Positions 53,587-62,688 of a stretch of 64,000 bases of DNA are shown in pieces; within the stretch, counting starts at the first letter, position 1; each line of letters opens with the position of its first letter. Under the pieces are notes generated by a model. It ran no database searches and was not told the DNA's origin. It saw nothing but the letters and a program-made list of their open reading frames with translations. Source of the DNA: an uncultured Caulobacteraceae bacterium (GTDB lineage Bacteria; Pseudomonadota; Alphaproteobacteria; Caulobacterales; Caulobacteraceae); assembly GCA_937138625.1 (NCBI GenBank), contig CAKZPF010000003.1, forward strand, positions 62,001 to 126,000, read 5' to 3'. Made by a program: the position numbers and the translations under genes.

Positions 53587-54843
53587 ATGCTAGCGGGACT
53601 GATGTCCCCCGTTGGGCTAAAGACCCACAAGCGCCGCAACCAGACGGTCTCGGCTTTGTTGTTGCTGGGCTTTCCGTTGCTGTTGATCTTGTTGGTCTAT
53701 GCCATGATGATGATGGCCTTGGCGGTGGGGGTGATGCCCTTTTCGCCCGAGGCCATTACGGCGTTGAACAGTGGTGCCGAGCCCTTGCCCGTGTTTGCGG
53801 CCGAAGCGGCCCAGTCCATGCCGCGTGTGATACCCTTTGCCATCATCGGCGCAGGCGTTTGGTATCTGGTGGCCTATTTTTCTCATCAGAAATTGATCGA
53901 TATGGCCACGGGTGCCAAGCCCATCAGCCGCAAGCAAGAGCCCGAGCTTTATAATATGGTCGAAAACCTGTGCATCTCGCGCGGGATGGCCACGCCCCAT
54001 ATTCGCATCATCGAAACCGATGCCCTGAATGCCTATGCCAGCGGTTTGAAAGAGGGTCAGTACAGTGTGACCTTTACGCGCGGTCTGCTGGAATCGTTGG
54101 ATCGCGAGGAGGTCGAAGCCGTCGCTGCCCACGAGCTTAGCCACATTCGCCACCAAGACGTGCGCATGATGGTCATCGCCATTATTTTTGCGGGCATCAT
54201 CTCATTTGTAGGCGAGCTGATGTGGCGCAGCCTGATCTATGGCCGTTTGGGTGGCCGTGGTGGCGGCCGCAAGGGCGCAGGTGCTGCCATTTTTGTGGCG
54301 TTTGCCATTGCCGCCATTGCTTATATTCTTTCGATCCTGATCCGATTTTCGATCTCGCGGAAGCGGGAATATATGGCGGACGCGGGGGCGGTTGAGCTGA
54401 CGAAAAACGCGGATGCCATGATCCGCGCCCTTGAGCGCATTCGCGATGGGCATACGAGCATTAAGGCCCCGGACGAGGTGCGAGGTATGTTCCTGGAGAA
54501 CAAACCCAAATCGAGCTTCATGGGCCTGTTCGCCACCCACCCGCCCATCGAAAGTCGGATTTATGCCTTAAAGGAATACGCGGGCGGCCAGGAGGGATTG
54601 CCATCGGGCCCTCCCTTCAAAACGCCAGCCGAGCGTCCAGGCGCCTCCCAGCCTGAAGAACCCGTGTCTGGCTTTTGGAAGGTGCCCGAGCCCGATTATA
54701 CCTTGCCCGATGGCTACGACCCTTGGGCCAAACCGTCAGACAAACAGATATCAGATGCGCGGTCATCGGATTCGAAACCGGCGACTGATCAGCCCCATCA
54801 GGAAAAGCCTACATTTGGGCGTAAACCTGGACCTTGGGGCTAG
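53587..54843 (+). CDS. M48 family zinc metalloprotease, HtpX-like
   Basis: A 418-residue inner-membrane protease. Two N-terminal helices (about 20-45 and 75-95) are followed by the zinc site AAHELSHIRHQDVRM (HExxH), then two more helices after about residue 190 and a second-ligand region ISRKREYMADAGAVEL. The C-terminal 100 residues are Pro/Ser-rich and probably cytosolic. HtpX-type enzymes degrade damaged membrane proteins; pairing with lemA suggests a shared role in membrane quality control. The ATG at 53587 is preceded by a weak GGGGG site, and a TTG at 53584 is in frame. Confidence 0.88.
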   Translation: MLAGLMSPVGLKTHKRRNQTVSALLLLGFPLLLILLVYAMMMMALAVGVMPFSPEAITALNSGAEPLPVFAAEAAQSMPRVIPFAIIGAGVWYLVAYFSHQKLIDMATGAKPISRKQEPELYNMVENLCISRGMATPHIRIIETDALNAYASGLKEGQYSVTFTRGLLESLDREEVEAVAAHELSHIRHQDVRMMVIAIIFAGIISFVGELMWRSLIYGRLGGRGGGRKGAGAAIFVAFAIAAIAYILSILIRFSISRKREYMADAGAVELTKNADAMIRALERIRDGHTSIKAPDEVRGMFLENKPKSSFMGLFATHPPIESRIYALKEYAGGQEGLPSGPPFKTPAERPGASQPEEPVSGFWKVPEPDYTLPDGYDPWAKPSDKQISDARSSDSKPATDQPHQEKPTFGRKPGPWG

Positions 54844-54866
54844 AGCGCCCAATCTGAGGAAGTGGC

Positions 54867-55652
54867 TCAGCGTTTCGGGATGGGCGGCGGCGGCTGGTTT
54901 TCATCGGCCTCGGTCAGATCGCGCCAATCCGCATGTTTTTGTAAAATCTCAAGGGGCTTGAAGCGGGCCTTGTAGGCCATTTTGTCACTGCCCGGCACCC
55001 AATAGCCCAGATAAACGTAGGGCAGATGGCGCGTGCGGGCGGCCTCAATATGTTGAAGAATGATATAGCTGCCCAGGCTGCGGCGTTTGTGGGCGGCGTC
55101 GGTATCAAAAAAACTGTAGACGAGCGACAGCCCATCAGACAGCCCATCCACCAGGGCCACAGCCAGAAGTTGCCCAGGCGTGTTATTTTCCCCTGGGAGG
55201 CGATATTCCACCATGTGGGTGTTGACGCTGGTTTCCTCGATCATGGCGACGGTGTCAAAGAAGCTCATGTCCGCCATGCCGCCATCTTTGTGCCGACTGT
55301 CCAAATAGCGTTGTAACAGGGCGTAATGCTCGCGGGTGGTGACCGCTGCCACGGGTTCGGCCACCAGGTCGCGGTTGCGGGCCAAAGTCCGCCTCATCGA
55401 GGCCGAAGGCACAAAGTCCGTCACCCGGATGCGCGCCGATTGACACGCGTCACAGCCCTCGCACGCCGGCCGATAGGCAATGGTTTGCGAGCGGCGAAAG
55501 CCGGCTTGAGTCAGCACATCGTTCAGGGCTTCGCTGTCAGGGCCTTGCAGATGGGTGAACACCTTGCGTTCCTCCCGCCCCGGCAGATAGGGGCAGGGCG
55601 CAGGGGCCGTCAGAAAAAACCGCAGCTGTTTTTGCAAGAACGGATGCGTCAT
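54867..55652 (-). CDS. bpt: Aspartate/glutamate leucyltransferase Bpt
   Basis: A 261-residue tRNA-protein transferase that moves Leu from Leu-tRNA to proteins with N-terminal Asp or Glu, turning them into ClpS substrates. LPGREERKVFTHL, the Cys cluster YRPACEGCDACQSARI and LGYWVPGSDKMAYKARFKPLE match Bpt/Ate1-like enzymes. ClpS and ClpA are both encoded in this window at 7.9-10.6 kb. The gene is convergent with the M48 protease gene and preceded by a GGGGGAC site. Confidence 0.94.
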   Translation of the reverse strand: MTHPFLQKQLRFFLTAPAPCPYLPGREERKVFTHLQGPDSEALNDVLTQAGFRRSQTIAYRPACEGCDACQSARIRVTDFVPSASMRRTLARNRDLVAEPVAAVTTREHYALLQRYLDSRHKDGGMADMSFFDTVAMIEETSVNTHMVEYRLPGENNTPGQLLAVALVDGLSDGLSLVYSFFDTDAAHKRRSLGSYIILQHIEAARTRHLPYVYLGYWVPGSDKMAYKARFKPLEILQKHADWRDLTEADENQPPPPIPKR

Positions 55653-55706
55653 AACCGTCCCCCACTATAGCGTGATTTTATGTGGGCGGACAGAAAAAAG
55701 GCCATG

Positions 55707-56615
55707 CTACAGTGTATGATCCGGCGGCAGCACCGGGGCCTCGCGCAGCAACATCACCGAAATGCGGCGGTTGCCGGGCATGGTGGGGTCATCGGGGAAC
55801 AAGGGCTCTGATCCCGCCTTACCGGCTACTTGATAGATCCGATCGGTGGTGATGCCGCTTTCCTGCATAATGGCGCGGGCCGAGTTGGCACGGGCCGATG
55901 ACAGCACCCAGTTGTCCAGGCCTGGGGGTGGGGCCGTGTTGTCCGTGTGACCGGAAACGGTGATCCGGTTCGGTAAGCTGGCCAACACCTTCGAGACCAC
56001 GCGCAACAACGCCTTGGCGCGCGGGTTGGGCACCGCCGATCCGGGCTCAAACATCGAGCGGCCTTCTTGGTCGATGACCTGAATGCGCAGGCCCTCGGGC
56101 GTTTGGTCGACGATCAAATGTTTCGATAGCTCGGCCAGCTCGGGCATTTCCTGCATCGCTTGGCGGATCGACTGCTCGGCGGCCTGGAAGGCCGCATTGT
56201 CGCGCATGGCCTGGGCCTTTTGCATGGCGTCGTGGCTGGGATCGCTGAGTTCTGGGTTTTCGGCAGATTGCGGGTCGTTGGTGGCTTGCTCGGTTTCCGC
56301 AACCCGTGGGTTTTCTGGCGACAGACGTTCTACGATGGCGGCTGCGCCCTTTTGTTTCACGCCCACTTCGCCCATTTCGGTCCCGCCCAGAATACCGCCT
56401 GAGCCCGAATTGGTCGGGCTGACGCTGGCGGGGGCGAAATAGTCGGCGATCCCGCGTTTTTGCTCAGGGGTTGTGGTGTTCAGCAGCCACATCAACAAAA
56501 AGAAGGCCATCATGGCGGTCACAAAGTCAGCATAGGCCACTTTCCAGGCGCCACCGTGGTGGCCATCACCGCCGCCCTTTTTGATCTTTTTGATAATGAC
56601 CGCGCCGTCTGACAT
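55707..56615 (-). CDS. motB: Flagellar motor stator protein MotB
   Basis: A 302-residue stator subunit. Its N-terminal basic cytosolic stretch (IIKKIKKGGGDGHHGGAWK) leads into the single membrane helix YADFVTAMMAFFLLMWLL, whose Asp carries protons. A flexible periplasmic linker and the C-terminal OmpA-like peptidoglycan-binding domain (VSGHTDNTAPPPGLDNW, SSARANSARAIM) follow. The start at 56615 has a GGGGAAG site; the longer frame to 56720 runs over the leader. The partner motA is not adjacent, which is unusual. Confidence 0.92.
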   Translation of the reverse strand: MSDGAVIIKKIKKGGGDGHHGGAWKVAYADFVTAMMAFFLLMWLLNTTTPEQKRGIADYFAPASVSPTNSGSGGILGGTEMGEVGVKQKGAAAIVERLSPENPRVAETEQATNDPQSAENPELSDPSHDAMQKAQAMRDNAAFQAAEQSIRQAMQEMPELAELSKHLIVDQTPEGLRIQVIDQEGRSMFEPGSAVPNPRAKALLRVVSKVLASLPNRITVSGHTDNTAPPPGLDNWVLSSARANSARAIMQESGITTDRIYQVAGKAGSEPLFPDDPTMPGNRRISVMLLREAPVLPPDHTL

Positions 56616-56708
56616 GATCTTCCCCAGGTTTCTGAGCTGTGCTTGTGGTTGACAAGCTGGGTCAGTATGGGGGAAGGGTCTTAAAATCAGGTTAGATATG
56701 GCACAGTT

Positions 56709-57194
56709 ATGAATACACAAGACAACGCCCTGAGTTATCGCGCCGCCCTTGGCCAGTATGCCACCGGCGTTTGTGTGGTTACCGCCGAGGCCCTGGGCCG
56801 CAAAGCGGGCATCACGGTCAATTCCTTTACGTCAGTCTCGCTAGAGCCCCCATTGGTCTCGTGGTGCGTGGACGAAGGTGTGCGGGTTTATCCTGTCTTT
56901 GCCACCTCGGGCGCCTTTTGTGTGCACATACTGGGGGCGCATGAACAGGCCGTTGCCGAGCGCTTTGCCGACTACAGTCACCAAGACCTGACCCAAGACG
57001 CGGTTGGTCACAATGCCTCCGGCGCGCCGGTGTTGCCGGTGGGGGCTGTGCGCCTGGATTGCCGTGTGTTCGACAAACACCGCCTGGGGGATCATTTGAT
57101 GCTGGTGGGCGAGGTTCTTGACTTTACGGCCCATGACAAAGACATGCTGGGCTATTATCGTGGCCGGTATCACACTCTGAAGGCCCCGGTGTGA
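56709..57194 (+). CDS. Flavin reductase family protein
   Basis: A 161-residue FMN-binding split-barrel protein (YRAALGQYATGVCVVTAEA and SFTSVSLEPPLVSWCVD). Members supply reduced flavin to two-component monooxygenases, but no monooxygenase is nearby. The stop overlaps the start of the dehydrogenase gene (GTGATG), so the two are coupled. It is divergent from motB. Confidence 0.9.
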   Translation: MNTQDNALSYRAALGQYATGVCVVTAEALGRKAGITVNSFTSVSLEPPLVSWCVDEGVRVYPVFATSGAFCVHILGAHEQAVAERFADYSHQDLTQDAVGHNASGAPVLPVGAVRLDCRVFDKHRLGDHLMLVGEVLDFTAHDKDMLGYYRGRYHTLKAPV

Positions 57195-58072
57195 TGGCCC
57201 GTGTGGGCTTTATTGGCCTGGGGGTGATGGGTGGCCCGATGGCGGGGCATTTGGCCCAAGCGGGGCACGAGGTCTGGGTTTACAATCGCACCGCGCATAA
57301 AGCGACAGCCTGGTGTGAACAACACCGTGGCCAGCGCGCCGAGACCATTTCCGAACTCGTTGCCGCCCATCTGGATGTGGTGTTTGCCTGTGTCGGCAAT
57401 GACGATGATGCCCGCGCCTGCGCCGAGGCCGCGTTTTCTGGCATGAGCGCCGGCAGCATCTATGTGGATCACACCACGACCTCGGCCCATGTGGCTGAAA
57501 ATTTGGCCCAACAGGCCCAGGATAAGGGTCTCGATTATGTCGACGCGCCGGTCTCGGGTGGGCAAGCCGGGGCCGAAAAGGGCACGCTGACGGCCATGGT
57601 GGGCGGTGCGGTTGAAACTGTGGAGCGGATCCGCCCGCTGATGGCGTGTTTTGCGGCCAATATCGTGCATCTTGGTTCCAGTGGTCAGGGGCAGTTGTGC
57701 AAAATGGCCAACCAGATCGCCATTGCCGGCGTGGTGCAGGGCTTGGCCGAGGCTGTGCATTTTACCAAAGCGGCCGGACTGGATCCGGATTTGGTGCTGG
57801 CCGCCATTTCAAAAGGCGCGGCCCAATCCTGGCAGATGGACAACCGCTGGCCCACCATGGTTGAAGGGCAATATGATTTTGGCTTTGCCGTCGATTGGAT
57901 GCGCAAGGACCTGGGCATTGCGCTTGATGCCGCACGCCGCGCGGGGGCGCAGCTGCCGCTGACGGCTTTGGTGGATCAGTTCTATGCCGAGGTCCAAGCG
58001 CTGGGAGGCGGGCGGCAGGATACCTCCAGCCTGTTGCGACGGCTGGAGGCCTTTAAGACCAGAGCAAACTAG
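57194..58072 (+). CDS. NAD(P)-dependent beta-hydroxyacid dehydrogenase family protein
   Basis: A 292-residue enzyme of the 3-hydroxyisobutyrate dehydrogenase family. RVGFIGLGVMGGPMAGHL is the nucleotide-binding start, DAPVSGGQAGAEKGTLTAMVGG the substrate loop and GQLCKMANQI the catalytic Lys segment. The substrate is unknown; the true mmsB is at 61.7 kb, so this is a paralog with another role, such as tartronate semialdehyde or succinic semialdehyde reduction. ATG 57194 or GTG 57191 can start it. The end overlaps the convergent membrane-protein gene by four bases. Confidence 0.87.
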   Translation: MARVGFIGLGVMGGPMAGHLAQAGHEVWVYNRTAHKATAWCEQHRGQRAETISELVAAHLDVVFACVGNDDDARACAEAAFSGMSAGSIYVDHTTTSAHVAENLAQQAQDKGLDYVDAPVSGGQAGAEKGTLTAMVGGAVETVERIRPLMACFAANIVHLGSSGQGQLCKMANQIAIAGVVQGLAEAVHFTKAAGLDPDLVLAAISKGAAQSWQMDNRWPTMVEGQYDFGFAVDWMRKDLGIALDAARRAGAQLPLTALVDQFYAEVQALGGGRQDTSSLLRRLEAFKTRAN

Positions 58073-58845
58073 ACCGCATCCCGACGAGCCAGACGCACCA
58101 GGCCGATGATCGAGCGGATCAACACGAACAAGAACGCCAGCGCAAAGCCCACCATGCCCAAACCAAAGGGCGGAGCAACTTGGGTGAAAAAGGCCCAGGC
58201 CTCTTTTTCATCTTCCCAATTCACATCGGGGTTTTTGGCTTTGACCACATATTTGCGTGTGGTGGTGGTGCCATCAGACTGCATTTCTGAATGCTCAACC
58301 ACTGCGGCTGCATCCTGGGCGGGATCTGTGGCCTGACCTTCAACCGATGTGATCTTCGTGGATTTATCATTGAAGCGAATGGAGACCGTGGCTCCATCCT
58401 CGGTTTCTTCAGTTTCGACCTCAACATTTAGGTTTAAATTGCCCATTTGCAGATTGGCCATCGCGCGCTCGACGGCATCTTCCATCTGGGTGCCGACATC
58501 CATATCGGTACTGTTGTCTGGTGTGGTGATTTCCGTGACCTGCACAGAGCTATCGACCGTTTTCAGCCCCGTCTCGATCATTTTTCCCAGACCAAACCCA
58601 AGAGCTATGACAGAGATCGCAAAAATAGCGAAGCCAATCCAAAAGGTTCTGATCTGATATTTAAAATGCGATCGCATCAAATCATCACGACTGTTGGCGG
58701 CGGCATGGGCAATGATCACGCCGATCAAACTGGGAATAAAGCCCAAAAACAGCCCAGCGATGAACAGAGCATAGACAATGGCCGCCAACGACGATTCGTT
58801 GCTGGCGGGACGGGGATCATGAGCATCAACTGTGGCTTCAGACAT
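58069..58845 (-). CDS. DUF4870-like membrane protein with large soluble insertion
   Basis: A 258-residue protein. The N-terminal half has two or three membrane helices and the core IPSLIGVIIAHAA followed by RSHFKYQIRTFWIGF, the pattern of small DUF4870-type membrane proteins. Where its neighbour at 58876 continues with more helices, this one has about 130 hydrophilic residues, acidic and Thr/Ser-rich, before a last helix (FALAFLFVLIRSIIGLV). It is thus a paralog with an inserted soluble domain, function unknown. The start at 58845 has an AGGAG site. It follows its paralog by 30 bases, likely in one operon. Confidence 0.75.
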   Translation of the reverse strand: MSEATVDAHDPRPASNESSLAAIVYALFIAGLFLGFIPSLIGVIIAHAAANSRDDLMRSHFKYQIRTFWIGFAIFAISVIALGFGLGKMIETGLKTVDSSVQVTEITTPDNSTDMDVGTQMEDAVERAMANLQMGNLNLNVEVETEETEDGATVSIRFNDKSTKITSVEGQATDPAQDAAAVVEHSEMQSDGTTTTRKYVVKAKNPDVNWEDEKEAWAFFTQVAPPFGLGMVGFALAFLFVLIRSIIGLVRLARRDAV

Positions 58846-58875
58846 TGGGAAACTCCTGTGAAATGGCAAATGGGC

Positions 58876-59301
58876 TTAGGCGTATTCGCCATTAACGGCG
58901 CGGATGAGACCTTTGATGGTCATCACCAGCGTGTAGACAAACCAGGCGATGGGGAAAATCATCAACCAGCCCAAAGACATAATGAAGGTTAGAATCGCAC
59001 CGGCATTGATGACAGGGATGATCATGGCCGGCACCATGGTGATCCACAAAGGGATCAACAGGATCGGACTGATCAGGATAAAAAACCCGGTCCAAAAAAT
59101 ACGAATTTGATAGCGAAAGTGAGAACGTGACGGCTCGCTGGCACCACCTTCTGCGGCATGGGCGATGATGACACCAATCACAGCGGGCACGAGCGCCATA
59201 AAATAACTCAGCAAAAACAGAATATAAACCACAACCGGCACGGTTGGATCCGTCGTGCCCATGGGACGCACGCGGTTTGAACTGACGGGGTCGTGTGACA
59301 T
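58876..59301 (-). CDS. DUF4870-like small membrane protein
   Basis: A 141-residue protein with about four membrane helices and almost no soluble part. VPAVIGVIIAHAAEGG and RSHFRYQIRIFWTGFF align directly with its downstream neighbour. The family is widespread and uncharacterised. The start is set at 59301 (MSHDPVSSN) with an AAGGG site; the frame can be extended to 59334. It is divergent from the acyl-CoA dehydrogenase gene. Confidence 0.78.
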   Translation of the reverse strand: MSHDPVSSNRVRPMGTTDPTVPVVVYILFLLSYFMALVPAVIGVIIAHAAEGGASEPSRSHFRYQIRIFWTGFFILISPILLIPLWITMVPAMIIPVINAGAILTFIMSLGWLMIFPIAWFVYTLVMTIKGLIRAVNGEYA

Positions 59302-59423
59302 TCCAAGCCCTTCCCTGGGTGACAAAGACGCCACACCTTAGCGCATTGCAACCCAAGCGCAAAGCCGGTAAGCCCATACAAAACCGTAATCCTTCCGATG
59401 ACTTCAGTTGACGAGGACCCAGA

Positions 59424-60572
59424 ATGGACATGAACATCAGCCTTGATGAGACCTTGATCGCCTTTCAAGACGCCGCCCGCAGCTTTGCAGACAGCGAAAT
59501 GAAACCCCATGCTGAAAAATGGGACGAAGACAAACACTTGCCTTTGGATGTTTTGCGCAAGGCAGCGGCCCTTGGCTTTGCGGGGGCCTATGTGCGCGAA
59601 GATGTGGGTGGGTCGGGCCTGAGCCGTTTGGCCGCCGCCGTGATTTTTGAACAACTGGCGCGGGCTTGTCCCTCGACGACGGCCTTTTTGACCATTCACA
59701 ATATGGTCAGCTGGATGATCGACAGTTTTGGCTCGGCGGAGCAACGCCAGAAATGGCTGCCGGATTTGTGCTCGATGTCGTTATTGGGTAGCTATTGTCT
59801 GACCGAACCCGGCTCAGGTTCGGATGCGGCCAGCCTGCGCACCAAAGCCGTGCGGGATGGCGATCATTATGTCTTGAATGGCACCAAGGCCTTCATCTCG
59901 GGCGCGGGCGATCAGGGCAATGATCTCTATGTCGTCATGGCGCGCACGGGTGACGGGGGCCCCAAAGGCATTTCCGCTTTTGTGGTTGAAAAAGGCACAC
60001 CGGGCCTGAGCTTTGGTGCCAACGAGCGCAAAATGGGCTGGAACTCGCAACCCACCGCCCAAGTGCAACTGGATGATGTGCGGGTGCCCGTTGGCAACCG
60101 TTTGGGCGAGGAGGGCGTCGGCTTTAAGATCGCCATGAAGGGTTTGGATGGCGGACGCATCAACATCGCGGCCTGTTCACTGGGCGGGGCCTCGGAGGCC
60201 TTGGATCAAGCCCTTGAGTACACCAAGACCCGCAAGCAATTCGGCAAAGCCATATCAGACTTCCAAGCCACCCAATTCCGTTTGGCGGATATGGCCACCA
60301 ATTTGGATGCGGCGCGGTTGATGGTGTGGCGGGCCGCAAGTGCCCTCGATAACCAAGATCCCAATGCGACACGCTATTGCGCCATGGCCAAACGCTTTGC
60401 CACCGATCATGGTTTTCAGATCGTTGATGAGGCCTTGCAGCTGCATGGTGGCTATGGGTATCTTCGCGATTATCCCATTGAACGCTTGTTGCGCGATCTG
60501 CGGGTGCACCGCATTTTGGAAGGCACCAACGAGGTCATGCGCGTGATCATTTCACGTGATCTTTTGAAATAA
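59424..60572 (+). CDS. Acyl-CoA dehydrogenase, probable isobutyryl-CoA dehydrogenase
   Basis: A 382-residue flavoprotein. [18 protein letters not shown], then [19 protein letters not shown] and [11 protein letters not shown] with the family catalytic region, identify it. It lies directly upstream of 3-hydroxyisobutyryl-CoA hydrolase and mmsB genes, so oxidation of isobutyryl-CoA to methacrylyl-CoA in valine breakdown is the likely reaction; a short-branched-chain or general short-chain enzyme is the alternative. The hydratase step and mmsA are missing from the cluster. Confidence 0.88.
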   Translation: MDMNISLDETLIAFQDAARSFADSEMKPHAEKWDEDKHLPLDVLRKAAALGFAGAYVREDVGGSGLSRLAAAVIFEQLARACPSTTAFLTIHNMVSWMIDSFGSAEQRQKWLPDLCSMSLLGSYCLTEPGSGSDAASLRTKAVRDGDHYVLNGTKAFISGAGDQGNDLYVVMARTGDGGPKGISAFVVEKGTPGLSFGANERKMGWNSQPTAQVQLDDVRVPVGNRLGEEGVGFKIAMKGLDGGRINIAACSLGGASEALDQALEYTKTRKQFGKAISDFQATQFRLADMATNLDAARLMVWRAASALDNQDPNATRYCAMAKRFATDHGFQIVDEALQLHGGYGYLRDYPIERLLRDLRVHRILEGTNEVMRVIISRDLLK

Positions 60573-60590
60573 CTGAACGGGAGAACAGGG

Positions 60591-61673
60591 ATGGCGGACG
60601 TGATGGACAAAACAGGCATAGAGTGCCGTATCGATGGCCAAATTGGCCGTGTGCACCTGAACCGGCCCAAGGCCCTGAACGCCTTGAACCTCGAAATGGT
60701 GCAGGAGATGACCAAGGCCCTGCTGGCTTGGCAAACCGATCCCGCTGTGCGCGCCGTCGTGGTCACCGCCGAAGGCGACAAGGCCTTTTGCGCCGGTGGT
60801 GACGTCTTGGCGCTCGCCGAAAGTTCAGAGGGCGATAACACCTATGCCCGCACCTTTTTTGCCGAGGAATACCGCCTGAATCACCTGACCGGGACCTATC
60901 CCAAACCGTATGTTTGTTTGATGGACGGCGTCATCATGGGCGGCGGGTGTGGCATTTCCATGCACGGCATGCGCCGCGTGGTGGGTGAAAACGTGAAAAT
61001 GGCTATGCCGGAAACGGGCATTGGTTTGTTCCCGGATGTGGGGGGCGGTCATTTTCTCAGCCGTATGCCGGGGCAAACCGGCACCTGGCTGGCCCTGACC
61101 GGTGCCCGGCTGAAAACCGCCGATGTGATGGCGCTGGGGCTGATGACGCACGCGGTCAAGTCGTCATCTGTCTCGGCTTTGGCCGAGGTTTTGGCCCACA
61201 CCAAGTTGAACCGCCCGCTGAGCGATATTGATGAGATTTTGCGCGGTTATGCCACTGTGCCCGCGCCATCAGAGCTCGAGGCTCATCGCGCCGAGATCGA
61301 TCAGCATTTTGCTTTTGATACCATGGAAGAGATCATGGCCAGCCTGCAAGGCGGCAGTGAGTGGGCGCACAAACAGGCGGAAACCCTGGCCAAGAAGTCG
61401 CCAACCTCCTTGAAAATCACCTTGGCACAACTGCGCAAAGCCAAGCATCTGAACCTGGCCGAATGCCTGCGTAGGGAATATCGCATGGGCTGGCGGGTGA
61501 TGCAGGGCCATGATTTCTCGGAAGGGGTGCGGGCGCTGTTGGTGGACAAAGACAACAAAGCCCGCTGGAAGCCCGACAGCCTGGCTGGCGTGAGTGATGA
61601 GGCCGTCGCCGCCCACTTCGAGAGCTTGGGTGAGAATGAACTGAAATTGATCGGAGACGAACAGAATGCATGA
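60591..61673 (+). CDS. 3-hydroxyisobutyryl-CoA hydrolase
   Basis: A 360-residue crotonase-fold thioesterase that releases 3-hydroxyisobutyrate from its CoA ester. FCAGGDVLAL and the diagnostic MPETGIGLFPDVGGGHFLSR (with the Glu and Asp of HIBCH enzymes) separate it from plain hydratases, as does the length. It lies 18 bases after the dehydrogenase gene with a GGGAGA site, and its end overlaps mmsB by eight bases. Confidence 0.93.
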   Translation: MADVMDKTGIECRIDGQIGRVHLNRPKALNALNLEMVQEMTKALLAWQTDPAVRAVVVTAEGDKAFCAGGDVLALAESSEGDNTYARTFFAEEYRLNHLTGTYPKPYVCLMDGVIMGGGCGISMHGMRRVVGENVKMAMPETGIGLFPDVGGGHFLSRMPGQTGTWLALTGARLKTADVMALGLMTHAVKSSSVSALAEVLAHTKLNRPLSDIDEILRGYATVPAPSELEAHRAEIDQHFAFDTMEEIMASLQGGSEWAHKQAETLAKKSPTSLKITLAQLRKAKHLNLAECLRREYRMGWRVMQGHDFSEGVRALLVDKDNKARWKPDSLAGVSDEAVAAHFESLGENELKLIGDEQNA

Positions 61674-62568
61674 TTTCGCCTTTATTGGTTTGGGAAATAT
61701 GGGCAGCGGCATGGCCAAGAACCTGGCCAGCGCCGGATCGGTCATTGCCTTTGACCTCTCTGAAGAGGCCCTGAAGGCCGCCGAGGCTGTGGGCATGACC
61801 CGCGCCAGCAGTGCGGGCGAAGCCGCAGCCCAAGCCAAAACCGTGGTCACCATGTTGCCCGCCGGGCCCCATGTGAAGGCGGTCTATATGGGCGAAAACG
61901 GTATCTTTGATAACGCCGCAGACGGCGCGTTGCTGATCGATTGCTCGACTATTGATGTCGACACCGCGCGCGAGGTTGCCGGCGTGGCCCAGTCCCGTGG
62001 CTTTCGTTTTGCCGATGCGCCTGTTTCGGGCGGCGTGGCCGCGGCTGCGGGTGGGGCGTTGACCTTTATGGTGGGCTGCCAAGCGGATGACTTTGACACG
62101 GTGAAACCGGTGCTGGAACCCATGGCCAAGGCCGTGATCCGGGCCGGTGATCATGGGGCCGGGCAGGCCGCCAAGATCTGCAACAATATGCTGCTGGCCA
62201 TTCACATGATCGGCACCGCCGAGGCCTTTGCGCTGGCTGAAAAATTGGGGCTCGATGCGCAGCAGTTCTTTGACATTTCCTCGGTGTCTTCAGGCCAAAA
62301 TTGGTCGATGACATCCTATTGCCCGGCGGCGGGTCCTGTGCCCACATCCCCAGCCAACAAGGGCTATGCGCCAGGTTTTGCCGCCAATATGATGCTGAAA
62401 GACCTGAAACTGGCCGCCGAGGCCGCCGCCAAGGCCGGTGCCAGTACCCCACTGGGTGGCCAAGCCGAAAGTCTGTATGCGCTGTTTGATGGCTTGGGCT
62501 ATGGTCACAAGGATTTCTCGGGCATTATGGCCATGCTGGCCGGTCGCCTGGAGGCCCTGGATAACTAG
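61666..62568 (+). CDS. mmsB: 3-hydroxyisobutyrate dehydrogenase
   Basis: A 300-residue NAD-dependent enzyme that oxidises 3-hydroxyisobutyrate to methylmalonate semialdehyde. FIGLGNMGSGMAKNL, DAPVSGGVAAAAGGALTFMVGG-type loop (here ending VGC) and the catalytic AAKICNNMLLA segment are present, with the late PGFAANMMLKDL. Position after the hydrolase fixes the pathway. It overlaps the hydrolase gene by eight bases and is the last gene of the valine operon. Confidence 0.93.
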   Translation: MHDFAFIGLGNMGSGMAKNLASAGSVIAFDLSEEALKAAEAVGMTRASSAGEAAAQAKTVVTMLPAGPHVKAVYMGENGIFDNAADGALLIDCSTIDVDTAREVAGVAQSRGFRFADAPVSGGVAAAAGGALTFMVGCQADDFDTVKPVLEPMAKAVIRAGDHGAGQAAKICNNMLLAIHMIGTAEAFALAEKLGLDAQQFFDISSVSSGQNWSMTSYCPAAGPVPTSPANKGYAPGFAANMMLKDLKLAAEAAAKAGASTPLGGQAESLYALFDGLGYGHKDFSGIMAMLAGRLEALDN

Positions 62569-62620
62569 ACACGTTCTAGATTTCAGGGGTTTATGTCTGT
62601 CGTTTTGGAATACCTGAGGC

Positions 62621-62640
62621 CGCTAAACGGTTTTTTAGCG
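62621..62640. promoter_or_regulatory. Inverted repeat between mmsB and the MarR gene
   Basis: CGCTAAA and TTTAGCG pair around CGGTTT. The stem is not followed by a T run, so it is more likely an operator (perhaps for the MarR protein encoded just downstream) than a terminator. Position is the only support. Confidence 0.35.
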
Positions 62641-62688
62641 TCGACCTGATACCGTGAAGTCAATCATAACAACTTCGGGTATAAAAAC

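Noticed and set aside
62621..62640. Intrinsic terminator after mmsB
   Set aside because: The stem CGCTAAA/TTTAGCG is followed by TCGACC rather than a T run; the T run lies within the stem-loop itself.
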